Assembly: GCA_041583135.1 (NCBI GenBank)
Contig: JBFHGJ010000024.1
Coordinates: 1-61,533 of the forward strand
DNA from: JABSOG01 sp041583135
GTDB lineage: Bacteria > Pseudomonadota > Gammaproteobacteria > Enterobacterales > Alteromonadaceae
Length of the DNA: 61,533 nt
Direction: 5' to 3'
The first letter of the stretch is position 1. Each line of letters opens with the position of its first letter. The translations under genes and the position numbers were made by a program. Shown here piece after piece: positions 52,199 to 61,533 of this stretch. Below the pieces are notes generated by a model. That model searched no databases. It saw only the letters and a list, made by a program, of their open reading frames with translations, and had not been told where the DNA came from.

Positions 52199-54250
52199 TT
52201 AAAATTCAAAGCTTACCGCCGCATATGCTCTGCGAGGAGCACCACCTGGTATGGTATCTAGCCGGCCCCTTGAAAACTCAGCGTACTGGTAGTCTTTGTC
52301 AAATAAGTTATTAATCGTTAACGATAGGCTCATCTCGTTATCACCCAGTTTGGTGTGGTAAGACATACTTAAGCCTGCCACAGTAAAAGCACTGGCTTTA
52401 CCCCAGTCTGAGCGATAACTGTTAAAGCTGCTGATGGTGAAATTGTCCGCTGGTCGGTAGGTAACGCCAAAATTGACCATATCATCGACCACGAAAACCA
52501 AATCGTCGCCTGTGGCGCCATCTTCCGCGCTAAAGCTGTGAGCACCATTGACAAACATCGATAACGACTTTGAAAAGGCATACTTAAATTCATATTCAAG
52601 CCCAGTGGTTTTTTCACCTTCTGGCAGATTAACATAAGTTGGCACGCCATTGACGGCACGACGTTTAATGAAGTTTTCAGTCTTATTGCTGTAGTAGTTA
52701 ATGGACGCTCTAGATTTTTCTGAACGGTAATAAAGGCCGATATCAAATCCCTCTAATTCTTCGTTCTCGAGATCTTCGCTACCTTGTAAAATCGGCGACG
52801 ATAAGACATAGCGTTCAAACAAATTCGCCGAACGGAATGAGGTGGCATAAAGACCTTTTAAGATCAGTGAGTCACTGAGCTTGTAAATCAACCCAGTTCG
52901 ATAATTGAGCTGACCACCTGCGGTATCGTTTTCTGTATATCTTAAGCCGGCGGTGAGTGAAGCGGTTTCGCTGAGATTGTAACTCCCATTAATGTATGCC
53001 GCCAAATCTCTGTCATCTTTAACCTCTGTAAAAGAAGATAGCGGTGAGTAACCTGTGGCGACAATAGACTTGTCGATTGCAAAGATATAAGGGTCAGCCT
53101 CGTAGTAGGTATAGACTAAACCGGCACTGTAATCGAGTGCCTCAGAGGCTTGTACGTGGGCAAAAATCTCTGCGCCGATCTTGCTAGAATCAGTTGTAAT
53201 ATCGGTAATATGTGGTGGAGACTCTAAGCCAAAAGGACCGCTTTCAAGAATAAAGATCCCGTCATTACGCCAATCGATTTTTAAGCTGTCATACCAAAAC
53301 TTGTAGGTAAGATCCACAGTATCGCTGAGCTGATGATTATAGCGCATATCGACATAGAACATTTGCTCGTCATAGGTATCTACCCCAGCAAAAAAGGAGT
53401 TGGGAATAATGCCGTATTTGTGGTCTTTGGCAATATCGGCAAAAAAGATATCCGCCTCAAAGTCTTTGTAACCAAGGTTGGCGAATAAAGACCATTTGTC
53501 TTCGCCAAAGTCTTTTTCAGCAAAACCTCGTCCCGCCTCGTCTTGCTCTGCGGTGACAGTTAAAGGGTAGCCGTCCTCCTCAATATAGTCACCAGATAAA
53601 TAAAAGCGCCAATCCTGCTGTGCTTGAGCAATCGAGAATTCCAACTGGTGCTTACTGCCAGAACCAATAGTGGCCTTCACCTTATTGCTATCAACTTTGC
53701 CAGCCTTTTCGGTGATCACATTAATCACCCCTGTCAGCGCATTGGTCCCAAAAAGCACGGAAACCGGTCCCCTGACCACCTCGATACGTTCAACGGCATC
53801 GATGGGTAAAGCGGTTAGCTTCGCCCCGCCATTGACTGGCGAGTACACGGGATGGCCGTTGATTAAAAACAGAATTTTTGACAGATAATGCTCACCGCCG
53901 AAGTTATTGCGCATAGACGCCAAATTATATTGCGAAAAATAAGTATCGTAGGTAAAAATGCCGGTCATCAGCGCCAGCGCCTCTACGATATTTTTAGCAC
54001 CAGTGTCTTGAATACTTTGTTTAGTGAAAACACTCATGATAGCTGGTGCGGTGTCAATCGATTCCGCTTTTTTAGAGGCTGAAACCACCATACCATCAAA
54101 ATCGAGTAAGTCTTGTAGCGAAACATCATCCAGATGAACATCTTCCTCCACTTGCGCTTGTGCAGTTGTTGTTGCCAACCCCATGAGCACCGCCAGTGTT
54201 ACTAGCGATTTTGCACAAGGCTTTTTACTGTGAAGATTAAACATAATCAT
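52199..54250 (-). CDS. TonB-dependent receptor of unknown substrate
   Basis: A 683-residue outer-membrane receptor. A signal peptide ends near TTAQA (about 33), a plug domain follows (VSASKKAESIDTAPAIMSVFTKQSI; EALALMTGIFTYDTY; ILFLINGHPVY; VERIEVVRGPVSVLFGTNALTGVINV), and the barrel ends SFEF. The lead-in 'DVSLQDLLDFDGMVVSASKK' resembles receptors found in Vibrio and Shewanella whose ligands are not assigned. No transport genes are adjacent on the same strand; the neighbouring molybdenum block raises but does not prove a molybdenum-linked role. Confidence 0.88.
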   Translation of the reverse strand: MIMFNLHSKKPCAKSLVTLAVLMGLATTTAQAQVEEDVHLDDVSLQDLLDFDGMVVSASKKAESIDTAPAIMSVFTKQSIQDTGAKNIVEALALMTGIFTYDTYFSQYNLASMRNNFGGEHYLSKILFLINGHPVYSPVNGGAKLTALPIDAVERIEVVRGPVSVLFGTNALTGVINVITEKAGKVDSNKVKATIGSGSKHQLEFSIAQAQQDWRFYLSGDYIEEDGYPLTVTAEQDEAGRGFAEKDFGEDKWSLFANLGYKDFEADIFFADIAKDHKYGIIPNSFFAGVDTYDEQMFYVDMRYNHQLSDTVDLTYKFWYDSLKIDWRNDGIFILESGPFGLESPPHITDITTDSSKIGAEIFAHVQASEALDYSAGLVYTYYEADPYIFAIDKSIVATGYSPLSSFTEVKDDRDLAAYINGSYNLSETASLTAGLRYTENDTAGGQLNYRTGLIYKLSDSLILKGLYATSFRSANLFERYVLSSPILQGSEDLENEELEGFDIGLYYRSEKSRASINYYSNKTENFIKRRAVNGVPTYVNLPEGEKTTGLEYEFKYAFSKSLSMFVNGAHSFSAEDGATGDDLVFVVDDMVNFGVTYRPADNFTISSFNSYRSDWGKASAFTVAGLSMSYHTKLGDNEMSLSLTINNLFDKDYQYAEFSRGRLDTIPGGAPRRAYAAVSFEF

Positions 54251-54652
54251 GATACACCTGAACTTTGTAAGGTTAATCTCAGCTTAGTAGGGGACAGGCA
54301 TAAGCGAGAAAGAACCATTTCATCCTAAAACACAAAGACAGTATTCCTAAAAGAAATAAGATATAACCAAACCATCAATAACACCTCAAACCGAACACAT
54401 CACAATAGGGGGTCTGCCAGCTCAAAAACAACCTTACCAACGCAATTATCGTTGCAATTTGCAATGATAACGTAACAACTCATCATCAATACCGCGCTCA
54501 CGGCACTCCCCCTCCCCTCACAATAAGCCACAACCGTCTGATTTATAGATAAAAACAGAGGTTGCTCTGTGTATTTTTTACTCATTGGCGTTAAAAATGC
54601 TCTATTTTTTATCGCTCTTAAGACCGCAAGACACGCATGAAGGCGCAAAGTC
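54251..54652. other. Intergenic region between the TonB receptor and the GGDEF-EAL gene
   Basis: About 400 bases holding the divergent promoters. No strong sigma-70 pair was found by eye. A minus-strand frame of 86 codons at 54400-54660 has no ribosome binding site and a composition unlike a gene, so it is not annotated. Confidence 0.4.
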
Positions 54653-57010
54653 GTGGTCAATCACAGTCAATCGAATAACATGGTGGTAGTCGTTATGAGT
54701 CAATTATTGAAGTTTGCATCAGCCAGCAGCCAACAACCGCCCAAGGCCGATACGCAAAACCCATGGCATGTTCTGGTGGTCGATGACGACGAGTCGATTC
54801 ACGAGGTGTCTAGGCTTATTCTCAGTGACTTTCAATTCGAGCAAAGGCCGGTTGTGCTGACTCATGCCTACAGCGCAGCGCAAGCCAAAACTTTACTGTG
54901 CCAAGCCAATGAGTTTGCCGTTTTACTACTTGATGTGGTGATGGAAAGCGAACACTCGGGACTGGATCTGGTTACTTATATTCGTAACGAGCTGAACAAT
55001 CACTTTGTTCGAATTGTGCTGCGCACCGGTCAACCCGGTCAAGCACCAGAGGTCAGTGTGATGGCCGATTATGACATCAACGATTATCGCAATAAATCGG
55101 ATTTGACCGCCGAGAAAATGCAGGCGTGCCTTACCGCAGCATTACGCTCGTACAAAGACATTAAAACCATTCATCAACTGGCGCTTTCGCGAGAGCTGCT
55201 GTCGCAAAAAATCAAAAAGCGCAATCAGGAGCTAAGCCGCATGAACCAGCAGCTAGAAAGCGAGATCACCCAGCGCTGTGAAGTCCAAAAAGAGCTGAGT
55301 TATACCAACGAAAAGCTGTCATCTATCATCAACAACTCCGGTGCGCTTATCTCGTTAAAAACGCCCGATGGCCGCTATGATATGGTCAATGAAGGCTTTA
55401 CTCGACATTTGCAACTCAACTGCGACGACGTTGTCGGACGCACCGACCAAGAGCTGTTCTCACAAGATATCGCCTTGGCCATTGCCTACAGCGATAGCGA
55501 AGTCTTGCGTCAGCGCAGCTCAATGCAGTTCGAAGAAGTATTGCCAACTAAGCAAGGCGAACACTTTCACCTTTGTGTTAAGTTTCCATTGCTCGACGAC
55601 AACCGAGAAGTCTATCGCATCTGTAGTATCAGCACCGATATCACCGAGCGCCTTGAAGCGCAAAATGAGCTGATCCGCTTGGCGCAATACGACGTGCTCA
55701 CCAATCTGCCCAATCGCTCATTATTTATCGACCGTCTTGAACAGGTGATCTCCCGCGCTCACTGGCAAGATAAACATGTCGCGGTGCTGTTTATCGATCT
55801 CGATAGATTTAAACAGATCAACGATACTCTAGGTCACCCCGTCGGCGATAAGCTGCTGATTGAAGTTGCCAAAAGGCTAAAGAAGTGCACCCGCCAAGGG
55901 GATACCGTCAGCCGCATGGGCGGCGATGAATTCGCCGTGCTGTTGACGCACCTATCCCATGAAGTGGACATCGTGCGGGTGACAGAAAAGATCATGGCTG
56001 CCGTGTCAGATCGCTACCTTATTGACGGACGAGAGTTAATCATCACCCCAAGTATCGGTATTTCTCGCTGCCCCAACGACGGCAACGATGCCCAAACATT
56101 GATGAAAAAATCCGATGTCGCCATGTACAAAGCGAAAAAAGCTGGCCGCAACAACTTTCGTTTCTATTTAAAAGAAGATGATCTTAAAGCCAATGAACAG
56201 CTCAATCTTGAGCTAGACATTCGCAATATGGTGTTGCATATGGACGAGCAACTGTTCTTGCAATATCAGCCGAAGGTCAATCTTCATAGCGGTAAAATCG
56301 CCGGATTTGAAGCGCTGTTACGCTGGCAACACCCGAGACGAGGCTTGGTCGGCCCAGTAGTATTTGTGCCTATACTTGAAGAGACCGGTCTTATCGTCGA
56401 AGTGAGCGAGTGGATACTGCAACAGGCCTGTCAATTTGCAACGCAATTAAACGGCTGCGGCGGCGAGATGAGAGTTGCAGTGAACCTTTCATCAAGGCAG
56501 TTTCGCCAAGACAACCTTATTGAAATGGTAACTGAGACCTTGGAAAAGACCGCATGCCAGCCCAATTGGTTGGAGCTTGAGCTGACCGAAGGGGCGCTGG
56601 TTGATGACTTTGAGCACACCTGCGACTTGCTCAATCAACTCAACCAGATGGGGATCAGCTTGGCACTGGATGATTTTGGCACCGGTTACTCATCGCTCAA
56701 CTATTTGAAACGCTTGCCATTTACCACGTTAAAAATCGACAAGAGCTTTATCGACAACGCGCCAACGATAGCGCAAGAAAAAGCCATCGTCACCACCATC
56801 ACTCAATTGGCACAAAACCTTGATATGACAGTGGTCGCCGAAGGTGTCGAGACGCTCTCGCAATTGGAATTAATGCAACAGCTGTGCAATCAGCACAGCG
56901 CCATTCACATACAGGGCTATCTATTTTCTAGGCCGCTGGGTCAAGATTCCGCCTTATTGGCCTCACGCAATAATGCTGGCCAGCTTGCGCCGACCATCAC
57001 ATCAGGTTAA
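54653..57010 (+). CDS. Receiver-PAS-GGDEF-EAL cyclic-di-GMP protein
   Basis: A 785-residue response regulator. The receiver (about 38-170) has VVDDDES and LLLDVVME with the phospho-acceptor Asp. A coiled coil, a PAS domain (about 225-340), a GGDEF domain with intact GGDEF (423-427) and an EAL domain with intact EAL (553-555) and DDFGTGYSSL (about 675) follow. Both catalytic motifs look competent for making and breaking cyclic-di-GMP. The GTG at 54653 has GAAGG upstream; in-frame ATGs at 54680 and 54695 are alternatives. It is followed 6 bases later by a histidine kinase gene, its probable partner. Confidence 0.92.
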   Translation: MVNHSQSNNMVVVVMSQLLKFASASSQQPPKADTQNPWHVLVVDDDESIHEVSRLILSDFQFEQRPVVLTHAYSAAQAKTLLCQANEFAVLLLDVVMESEHSGLDLVTYIRNELNNHFVRIVLRTGQPGQAPEVSVMADYDINDYRNKSDLTAEKMQACLTAALRSYKDIKTIHQLALSRELLSQKIKKRNQELSRMNQQLESEITQRCEVQKELSYTNEKLSSIINNSGALISLKTPDGRYDMVNEGFTRHLQLNCDDVVGRTDQELFSQDIALAIAYSDSEVLRQRSSMQFEEVLPTKQGEHFHLCVKFPLLDDNREVYRICSISTDITERLEAQNELIRLAQYDVLTNLPNRSLFIDRLEQVISRAHWQDKHVAVLFIDLDRFKQINDTLGHPVGDKLLIEVAKRLKKCTRQGDTVSRMGGDEFAVLLTHLSHEVDIVRVTEKIMAAVSDRYLIDGRELIITPSIGISRCPNDGNDAQTLMKKSDVAMYKAKKAGRNNFRFYLKEDDLKANEQLNLELDIRNMVLHMDEQLFLQYQPKVNLHSGKIAGFEALLRWQHPRRGLVGPVVFVPILEETGLIVEVSEWILQQACQFATQLNGCGGEMRVAVNLSSRQFRQDNLIEMVTETLEKTACQPNWLELELTEGALVDDFEHTCDLLNQLNQMGISLALDDFGTGYSSLNYLKRLPFTTLKIDKSFIDNAPTIAQEKAIVTTITQLAQNLDMTVVAEGVETLSQLELMQQLCNQHSAIHIQGYLFSRPLGQDSALLASRNNAGQLAPTITSG

Positions 57011-57028
57011 ATAGACTTGGAGGTTCAC

Positions 57029-59005
57029 ATGCGACTGTTTCATCGTTTATTGCTGTCGTTTTTGCCAGTCACCATATTCTCATTGCTGTTGCTGGGTGCT
57101 TTGGTACAACAAGTAGCCAAAAGCAATATGACGGATTTACTTGAGCGCAAACTCGATGCCAATGCACGGATACAACAAGCAAGGATCAAGGATTACCTTT
57201 CCTTTGTCGAAGAACGCGTGAGCGCATTTAACAGCCGACTGCTCATTCGCAAAATGTTGGCCAACAACCCTGATGGCCATGTTTCCAAACAACAGGCGTT
57301 GCAATTGCACAATATCCTTATGAGCACCCAACAGTTGATAGACAGCTTCGAGCAGATTTATCTGATCAGCAAAAACCATATTGTTGTCGCTTCAACCAAC
57401 GAGCAAGATGTTGGCAAGCCCTTTGCCGACGATCCTTTACTGTTGTTGCTCAAGCAAGGTCCGATAACCGCCCGCACCGAATTTAATCAAAACAACGAAC
57501 TGCGACTGGTTCATGGTATTAACCTAGTGCTTGACGATCAGGTGGTCGGCTATCTGGTGGTAAAAAATACAGCGCAACAAATCGCCTCGCTGGCGCAGCA
57601 ACGCATAGGGTTAGGCGACACCGGAGAGGCGTACTTGATAAAACCTTCGCTGACATCGCCAAACAAAACAGTCTATCTATCGCAGCTACGATTTGGCGAG
57701 ACTAGCGATCAGTTGACCGATCCGCTGGCAAGTACAGCGTTTGAGCTTGGATATCAGGGCATCATTCACTCGATTGACTACCGCGGACAGGAAGTATTGG
57801 CAGTCACCCGCCTGTTTGATGAATTTGGCTGGGCACTGATCGTCAAAATAGATGTAGAAGAAGCCTTTGCACCACTGTACCAACTGAACTTTGTGTTTTT
57901 TGCTACGGCAGCGGGCTGTTTGCTGTTGGTGACGCTGGTCTCCATCTGGCTTGCCGGTACAATTGCCTCGCCGCTGGAAAAAATGGCGCAAACCGCCCTG
58001 TGTATCGAACGGGGTGAACTCAACAAAGTGTTTAAGCGCAGCCGGCTGCAAGAAGTAGATTTTCTTGCCAGAATATTCAATCAAATGCTGGCCACCATCA
58101 AAGAGCATAACTGCAAATTAGAAGCACTGGTCAAACAAAGAACCCTAGCACTGGAACAGAACAACCAGACATTAAATCAGTCACTTGAACAGCTCAAACA
58201 GGCCCAAAGCCAGCTAGTAGAATCGGAAAAAATGGCGGCTTTAGGGGGGTTGGTGGCCGGTATCGCCCATGAGGTCAATACCCCGATAGGCGCTGCCCTT
58301 GGGGCATCGAGCCATTTACGCGACTTAGTCACCAAGGTCAATCAAAACTATAAAAACGGAAAACTCACCGAGCAAGCATTTGAGCGCCTGCTCAGCAATG
58401 CCGACAGTGCCATGACAATTGTGGTCGCAAACTTGGAGCGCGGCGCAGAGCTGATCCGCTCGTTTAAACGGGTTGCGGTCGATCAAAGCAATGAACAGGT
58501 ATTGCTGTTTAATTTAACCGACTATGTTGCCGATGTATTAAACAGCTTAAAACCTCAGTACAAGCACCAACCGCTGGATATTGTGTTCGAGGAACATCAC
58601 AACATCATCATTGAACAAGCCCCGGGATTGATTGCCCAGCTTGTCACCAACTTGGTACTCAATGCCGTAAGTCACGCTTTTTCAGCGGAAAGTAAAGGAC
58701 GCATCGAGATCCGATTATCACAGCGACAACAGCAGATCCAACTAAGCATTGAAGATAACGGTCGGGGTATGACACCTGAGGTTTGCCAACGTATCTTTGA
58801 ACCGTTTTACACCACCAAGCGCGGAAGCGGTGGCTCAGGATTGGGCTTACATATTGTCTACAATATTGTGACACAAAAGCTCCAAGGTCACATTAATGTC
58901 ACCAGCAAGCCTAGTGAAGGCACCCGCTTTGACATAACGTTTCCAGCCAAAATCAAGGCGACGGATAAGGCGAAAATCGATTGGCTCGATATGAATGCCT
59001 GCTAG
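57029..59005 (+). CDS. Sensor histidine kinase paired with the GGDEF-EAL regulator
   Basis: A 658-residue membrane kinase. The ATG at 57029 is set by GGAGG five bases upstream. TM1 (about 8-28) and TM2 (about 290-312) flank a Cache-type periplasmic domain. HAMP (about 313-370), a coiled coil, HisKA with GIAHEVNTPIG (His414) and HATPase with GGSGLGLHIVYNI follow. No receiver is present. Its H box type (GIAHEVNTPIGAAL) and the downstream position suggest it phosphorylates the receiver of the preceding protein, linking an outside signal to cyclic-di-GMP. Confidence 0.9.
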   Translation: MRLFHRLLLSFLPVTIFSLLLLGALVQQVAKSNMTDLLERKLDANARIQQARIKDYLSFVEERVSAFNSRLLIRKMLANNPDGHVSKQQALQLHNILMSTQQLIDSFEQIYLISKNHIVVASTNEQDVGKPFADDPLLLLLKQGPITARTEFNQNNELRLVHGINLVLDDQVVGYLVVKNTAQQIASLAQQRIGLGDTGEAYLIKPSLTSPNKTVYLSQLRFGETSDQLTDPLASTAFELGYQGIIHSIDYRGQEVLAVTRLFDEFGWALIVKIDVEEAFAPLYQLNFVFFATAAGCLLLVTLVSIWLAGTIASPLEKMAQTALCIERGELNKVFKRSRLQEVDFLARIFNQMLATIKEHNCKLEALVKQRTLALEQNNQTLNQSLEQLKQAQSQLVESEKMAALGGLVAGIAHEVNTPIGAALGASSHLRDLVTKVNQNYKNGKLTEQAFERLLSNADSAMTIVVANLERGAELIRSFKRVAVDQSNEQVLLFNLTDYVADVLNSLKPQYKHQPLDIVFEEHHNIIIEQAPGLIAQLVTNLVLNAVSHAFSAESKGRIEIRLSQRQQQIQLSIEDNGRGMTPEVCQRIFEPFYTTKRGSGGSGLGLHIVYNIVTQKLQGHINVTSKPSEGTRFDITFPAKIKATDKAKIDWLDMNAC

Positions 59006-59145
59006 AACTGGAGAGTTGACACAAAGTACCACCAGCCATTTTGCGGCGCTTAAACTGTGCTGGCGTAAAAAGCGCGCTGTTGAAATGTTAAAAGGCCCCA
59101 AGCGTTAGCACAATCGTGTTAGGCTTGAGGCCAAATATCAATTTG

Positions 59146-59697
59146 CTACCACATCAAATCATCAGGGATTTGATACGCCGCGTATGGGTCGTCTTCTTCT
59201 AGCTCTTGTGAGGTTTCATCCTCTTTGAGTTCATAGAGGTAGGCGACCACCGAGTCATCGATTGCGCTGATACGACGTACGGTCTCATCCGCCAATAGAT
59301 AAAAATCGTCGTCGAGCACGCAAACCCCCAGCTTACCGGCCAATAATGCATCACGGGCGCGTTCATCAACGACTATCTCTTTGACTTTATTGTCATAAGT
59401 AAACCTAAATGACTGTTCACCGGCAATATCCACCAGGCCGTGTTGCTTGATCATTTGTTTGACTTTGGCGATATCGGCTTTGCGCTGCGCCTCTTGTTGC
59501 CGCTCGCGATTCAGCGCCTTGTCCTTTTGCGCCTTTTCGGCCTTGGCCTGTTGCACTTGCAGCTCTAACTCGCTGATCTCGACGGTGCCTTTTTTCTTTT
59601 TCTGCTTTTGCTTTTTACGCTTTTCCGCTTTGGCATTGCGCGCATCTTGCTTGGTCGCAAGCCCGGCTTTCATCAATTGTTCTTGCAAAGAGTTCAT
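59146..59697 (-). CDS. DUF2058 family protein (YaiL-like)
   Basis: A 183-residue protein matching E. coli YaiL/DUF2058: MNSLQEQLMKAGL at the start, a very basic Lys-rich segment (about 20-45), a long charged coiled coil (about 45-85), then a conserved globular end (FRFTYDNKVKEIVV; YAAYQIPDDLMW). Function unknown; the basic stretch suggests nucleic acid or ribosome binding. Monocistronic. Confidence 0.92.
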   Translation of the reverse strand: MNSLQEQLMKAGLATKQDARNAKAEKRKKQKQKKKKGTVEISELELQVQQAKAEKAQKDKALNRERQQEAQRKADIAKVKQMIKQHGLVDIAGEQSFRFTYDNKVKEIVVDERARDALLAGKLGVCVLDDDFYLLADETVRRISAIDDSVVAYLYELKEDETSQELEEDDPYAAYQIPDDLMW

Positions 59698-59810
59698 TTG
59701 AACTGTCCTATTTTGTCACCTCAGCCGCAGGGCGCATCAACCGCACCAACACAGCATGACTTTATTGAAGTTGAGTGTAGCAAGGATTTTATACCAGAGT
59801 CTTAATACAT

Positions 59811-59831
59811 AAAAGCCCGGCAAAGCCGGGC
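59811..59831 (-). terminator. Rho-independent terminator after the M4 protease gene
   Basis: GCCCGGC (59815-59821) and GCCGGGC (59825-59831) pair with a 3-base loop; on the minus strand TTTT follows (59814-59811). A second hairpin, GGCGAG (59866-59871) with CTCGCC (59880-59885), lies between it and the gene's stop codon. Confidence 0.9.
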
Positions 59832-59900
59832 ATGAACGTTCAGTTTGAAGACTTGGAGATCTTCAGGCGAGGTGTTTGGCTCGCCTTGGGGTTGGGTTAT

Positions 59901-61397
59901 TTAGTTGCCGCAAGCAACGCCAACATTGGCAAAAGCATTGGTCACGTCTTGGGCATTCAAACCTAAGTCATTAGCCGCTTGTTCAACACCACAGGCACCT
60001 TGGTTGAAGGTTGAAGTGGCACTCCAGTACAAGTCATTGGCACGCAGCATAACACCAAAGGCTTGTTGTACATCCCAACCGGCAGTTGTGGCCAAGTGGT
60101 AGAAGGCTTTGTTGTAAACACCTGAGCTATAGTGAACATCTAAATCAGCGGTCATTTGTGACGCGTGGTCGATAGACTTACCATCTTTAGAAGGCTGATC
60201 CATGTAACGCAGTGCACCGGCATTTTTGAAGATTCGCTCACCAACCATCCAGTCGTTTGCACCAAGCATATAGTTCTCGGCAGCTTCACCGGCCATATCA
60301 GAGAACGCTTCGTTCATACCGCCAGACTCACCGCTGTATTGCAAGCCAGAACGCTGCTCGGTAACACCGTGGCTAACCTCATGGGCAGAGACGTCAAGTG
60401 AAACCAAAGGATAGAAATAGTTCTTACCGTCACCGAAGCTCATGGCAGTACCATCCCAGAACGCATTTTCATAGTCGCGACCGTAGTGAACGCGCATTTG
60501 AAGTTGCTGTGACAAAGGACGTACACCGTACCAGTCGCCGTACATGTTGAAAATAACGTTACCGAAGTAATGGGCATCGTTCAGTGGCGAGAACGCGCCG
60601 TTGGTTGCTTTATATGAATTCTCAGGACAAGTAAATGAGAAAGCACCGGCCGAGCGTGACAAACGGGTGCTGTTACCCATGTCGATGGTCAATACATTGT
60701 CGTTTTCTAAATAACAGGTGCCGCTTGACTTAGAAACCTGTAATGCGCTGAAATCGTTACCGTAGTAATACATACCGGTTTTTTCGTTACCGCCCGGGCC
60801 TGTTGCCTCGGCTGGCGTTTTAGCGCCGCCGCCACCGTTACCGCCAGGCTTACCTTTGTGAGCCAAAGCGTTGAATGATTCTTTTACTTCACCAGTTTTG
60901 CCATCGACCAAACCGAAGGCACGAACCAGCTGGCCGTTGTCATTTGACAAGAAATCGATTTTATAAACAGCCGCTTGATGTTTATTTGAGACCATGCGCT
61001 CAATATTTAGGTTTTCAATGTTGCTCACACCAAACTTATCTTTAAGGGCTTTAACCGCAGCCACTTGAGTCACCGTGAACTTGGTGTCGATAGCGCTTAA
61101 CTTACTGACAAAACCAGTGGCTGCAACGATGTCGCCATTGGCGTTTTTGCTGCCGACTGCGTGCATGTCATAGACAGGCAAATCGCGATAGAAAAGATTT
61201 AATTTGGTTTTGTTTACGCCAGTTTTGGTGGCAAAGTTACCTTGAGCTTTAAAGCTATGGTTGGCATCAAGACCGAAAGCTTTGGCAACGCCTTGTGCGT
61301 TGTTGACTTCAACGTTTTTCATAACCGCAGCAGATACAGGGCTAACGGCGAAGGCTGCAAACAAAGAAGTGGTGATGATAGCTTTAACTTTTGACAT
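59901..61397 (-). CDS. M4 family zinc metalloprotease (vibriolysin-like), secreted
   Basis: A 498-residue preproprotease. The ATG at 61397 gives a signal peptide (ending VSPVSAA). A propeptide with FTP and PepSY domains spans about 30-200, and a Gly/Lys-rich linker about 188-203. The mature M4 domain has the zinc motif HEVSH and the downstream Glu ligand in GGMNEAFSDMAGE. The C-terminal Cys-containing end (ACGVEQAAN...VACGN) matches vibriolysin. It lacks the C-terminal PPC domain that many vibriolysins carry. It is probably exported by type II secretion and used for protein degradation outside the cell. Confidence 0.94.
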   Translation of the reverse strand: MSKVKAIITTSLFAAFAVSPVSAAVMKNVEVNNAQGVAKAFGLDANHSFKAQGNFATKTGVNKTKLNLFYRDLPVYDMHAVGSKNANGDIVAATGFVSKLSAIDTKFTVTQVAAVKALKDKFGVSNIENLNIERMVSNKHQAAVYKIDFLSNDNGQLVRAFGLVDGKTGEVKESFNALAHKGKPGGNGGGGAKTPAEATGPGGNEKTGMYYYGNDFSALQVSKSSGTCYLENDNVLTIDMGNSTRLSRSAGAFSFTCPENSYKATNGAFSPLNDAHYFGNVIFNMYGDWYGVRPLSQQLQMRVHYGRDYENAFWDGTAMSFGDGKNYFYPLVSLDVSAHEVSHGVTEQRSGLQYSGESGGMNEAFSDMAGEAAENYMLGANDWMVGERIFKNAGALRYMDQPSKDGKSIDHASQMTADLDVHYSSGVYNKAFYHLATTAGWDVQQAFGVMLRANDLYWSATSTFNQGACGVEQAANDLGLNAQDVTNAFANVGVACGN

Positions 61398-61533
61398 GGA
61401 TTTTCTTCCTACTTGTATTAAAAATAATGGTTTTTTTAATACCCCGATAACCACTGCGAATTCAGTTGCTGCCGGGAAGGTTCCGTCCTCATTTTTATTC
61501 TTGAAAGGGCTGTTAGCTGTTTGGCTAAAAGTT

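Noticed and set aside
54400..54660. Minus-strand 86-codon frame in the gap before the GGDEF-EAL gene
   Set aside because: No ribosome binding site, no recognisable features, and it spans the region where divergent promoters must lie.

Overview
The window comes from a gammaproteobacterium, most likely a marine member of the Alteromonadales (Shewanella/Alteromonas type). This is inferred from gene content: ElaA, PssA, YaiL-type and YgjP-type proteins close to the enteric/Shewanella families, several TonB-dependent receptors, propeller-containing hybrid sensor kinases, and a vibriolysin-like M4 protease. No rRNA, CRISPR array, complete transposon or prophage is visible.

Layout. 1-9752: a small membrane protein, a DUF885 lipoprotein, a secreted metallophosphoesterase, a 46-residue secreted peptide, a one-protein hybrid two-component system (propeller sensor, kinase, receiver, AraC output) and an OpgC/MdoC-like acyltransferase closed by a clear terminator. 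9753-17586: an AT-rich island with a small two-gene cassette on the minus strand and a tightly coupled four-gene operon on the plus strand. 17587-31147: housekeeping and accessory genes (MocR regulator with divergent EamA exporter, DUF2797, alpha/beta hydrolase, VOC protein, pssA, YgjP-like peptidase, elaA, a phosphotransferase, a BarA-like hybrid kinase, a slipin with an upstream small gene). 31148-37948: a degenerate tRNA, then the thiamine operon thiC-thiO-thiS-thiG-thiDE-thiF on the minus strand behind a TPP riboswitch. 38086-45690: a propeller histidine kinase, a nuclease-family remnant, and a predicted thiamine salvage operon (TonB receptor, YkoF-like binding protein, PnuC/PnuT-type transporter, thiamine-kinase-like protein). 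45815-51990: a small HTH protein and the molybdenum block moaA-mobA-moaB-moaC-moaD-moaE-modA-modB-modC on the minus strand behind a probable Moco RNA motif. 52088-61397: a second TonB receptor, a receiver-PAS-GGDEF-EAL protein paired with a histidine kinase, a YaiL-like protein and an M4 protease with its terminator.

The most interesting system is the operon at 10979-17567. It encodes (A) a STAND-like P-loop ATPase, (B) a second P-loop ATPase fused to a type I L-asparaginase domain, (C) a free-standing asparaginase-like protein with a beta-rich C-terminal extension, and (D) a YbaK/ProX-type aminoacyl-tRNA deacylase domain fused to an Asp/Glu racemase domain. Genes A/B and B/C overlap by 8 bases and C/D are 2 bases apart, so the four products are probably made together. 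Active-site reading shows that B and C keep the catalytic Thr-Thr-Asp-Lys set but lack the hinge Tyr. B has also lost the substrate-binding Ser, and the racemase of D keeps its first Cys but has Leu in place of the second. A switch ATPase joined to Asn/Asp chemistry and a charged-tRNA editing fold, on an AT-rich island, suggests an undescribed conflict or defence system acting on asparagine/aspartate pools or on Asn/Asp-tRNA. That function is inference; the domain content is read from the sequence.
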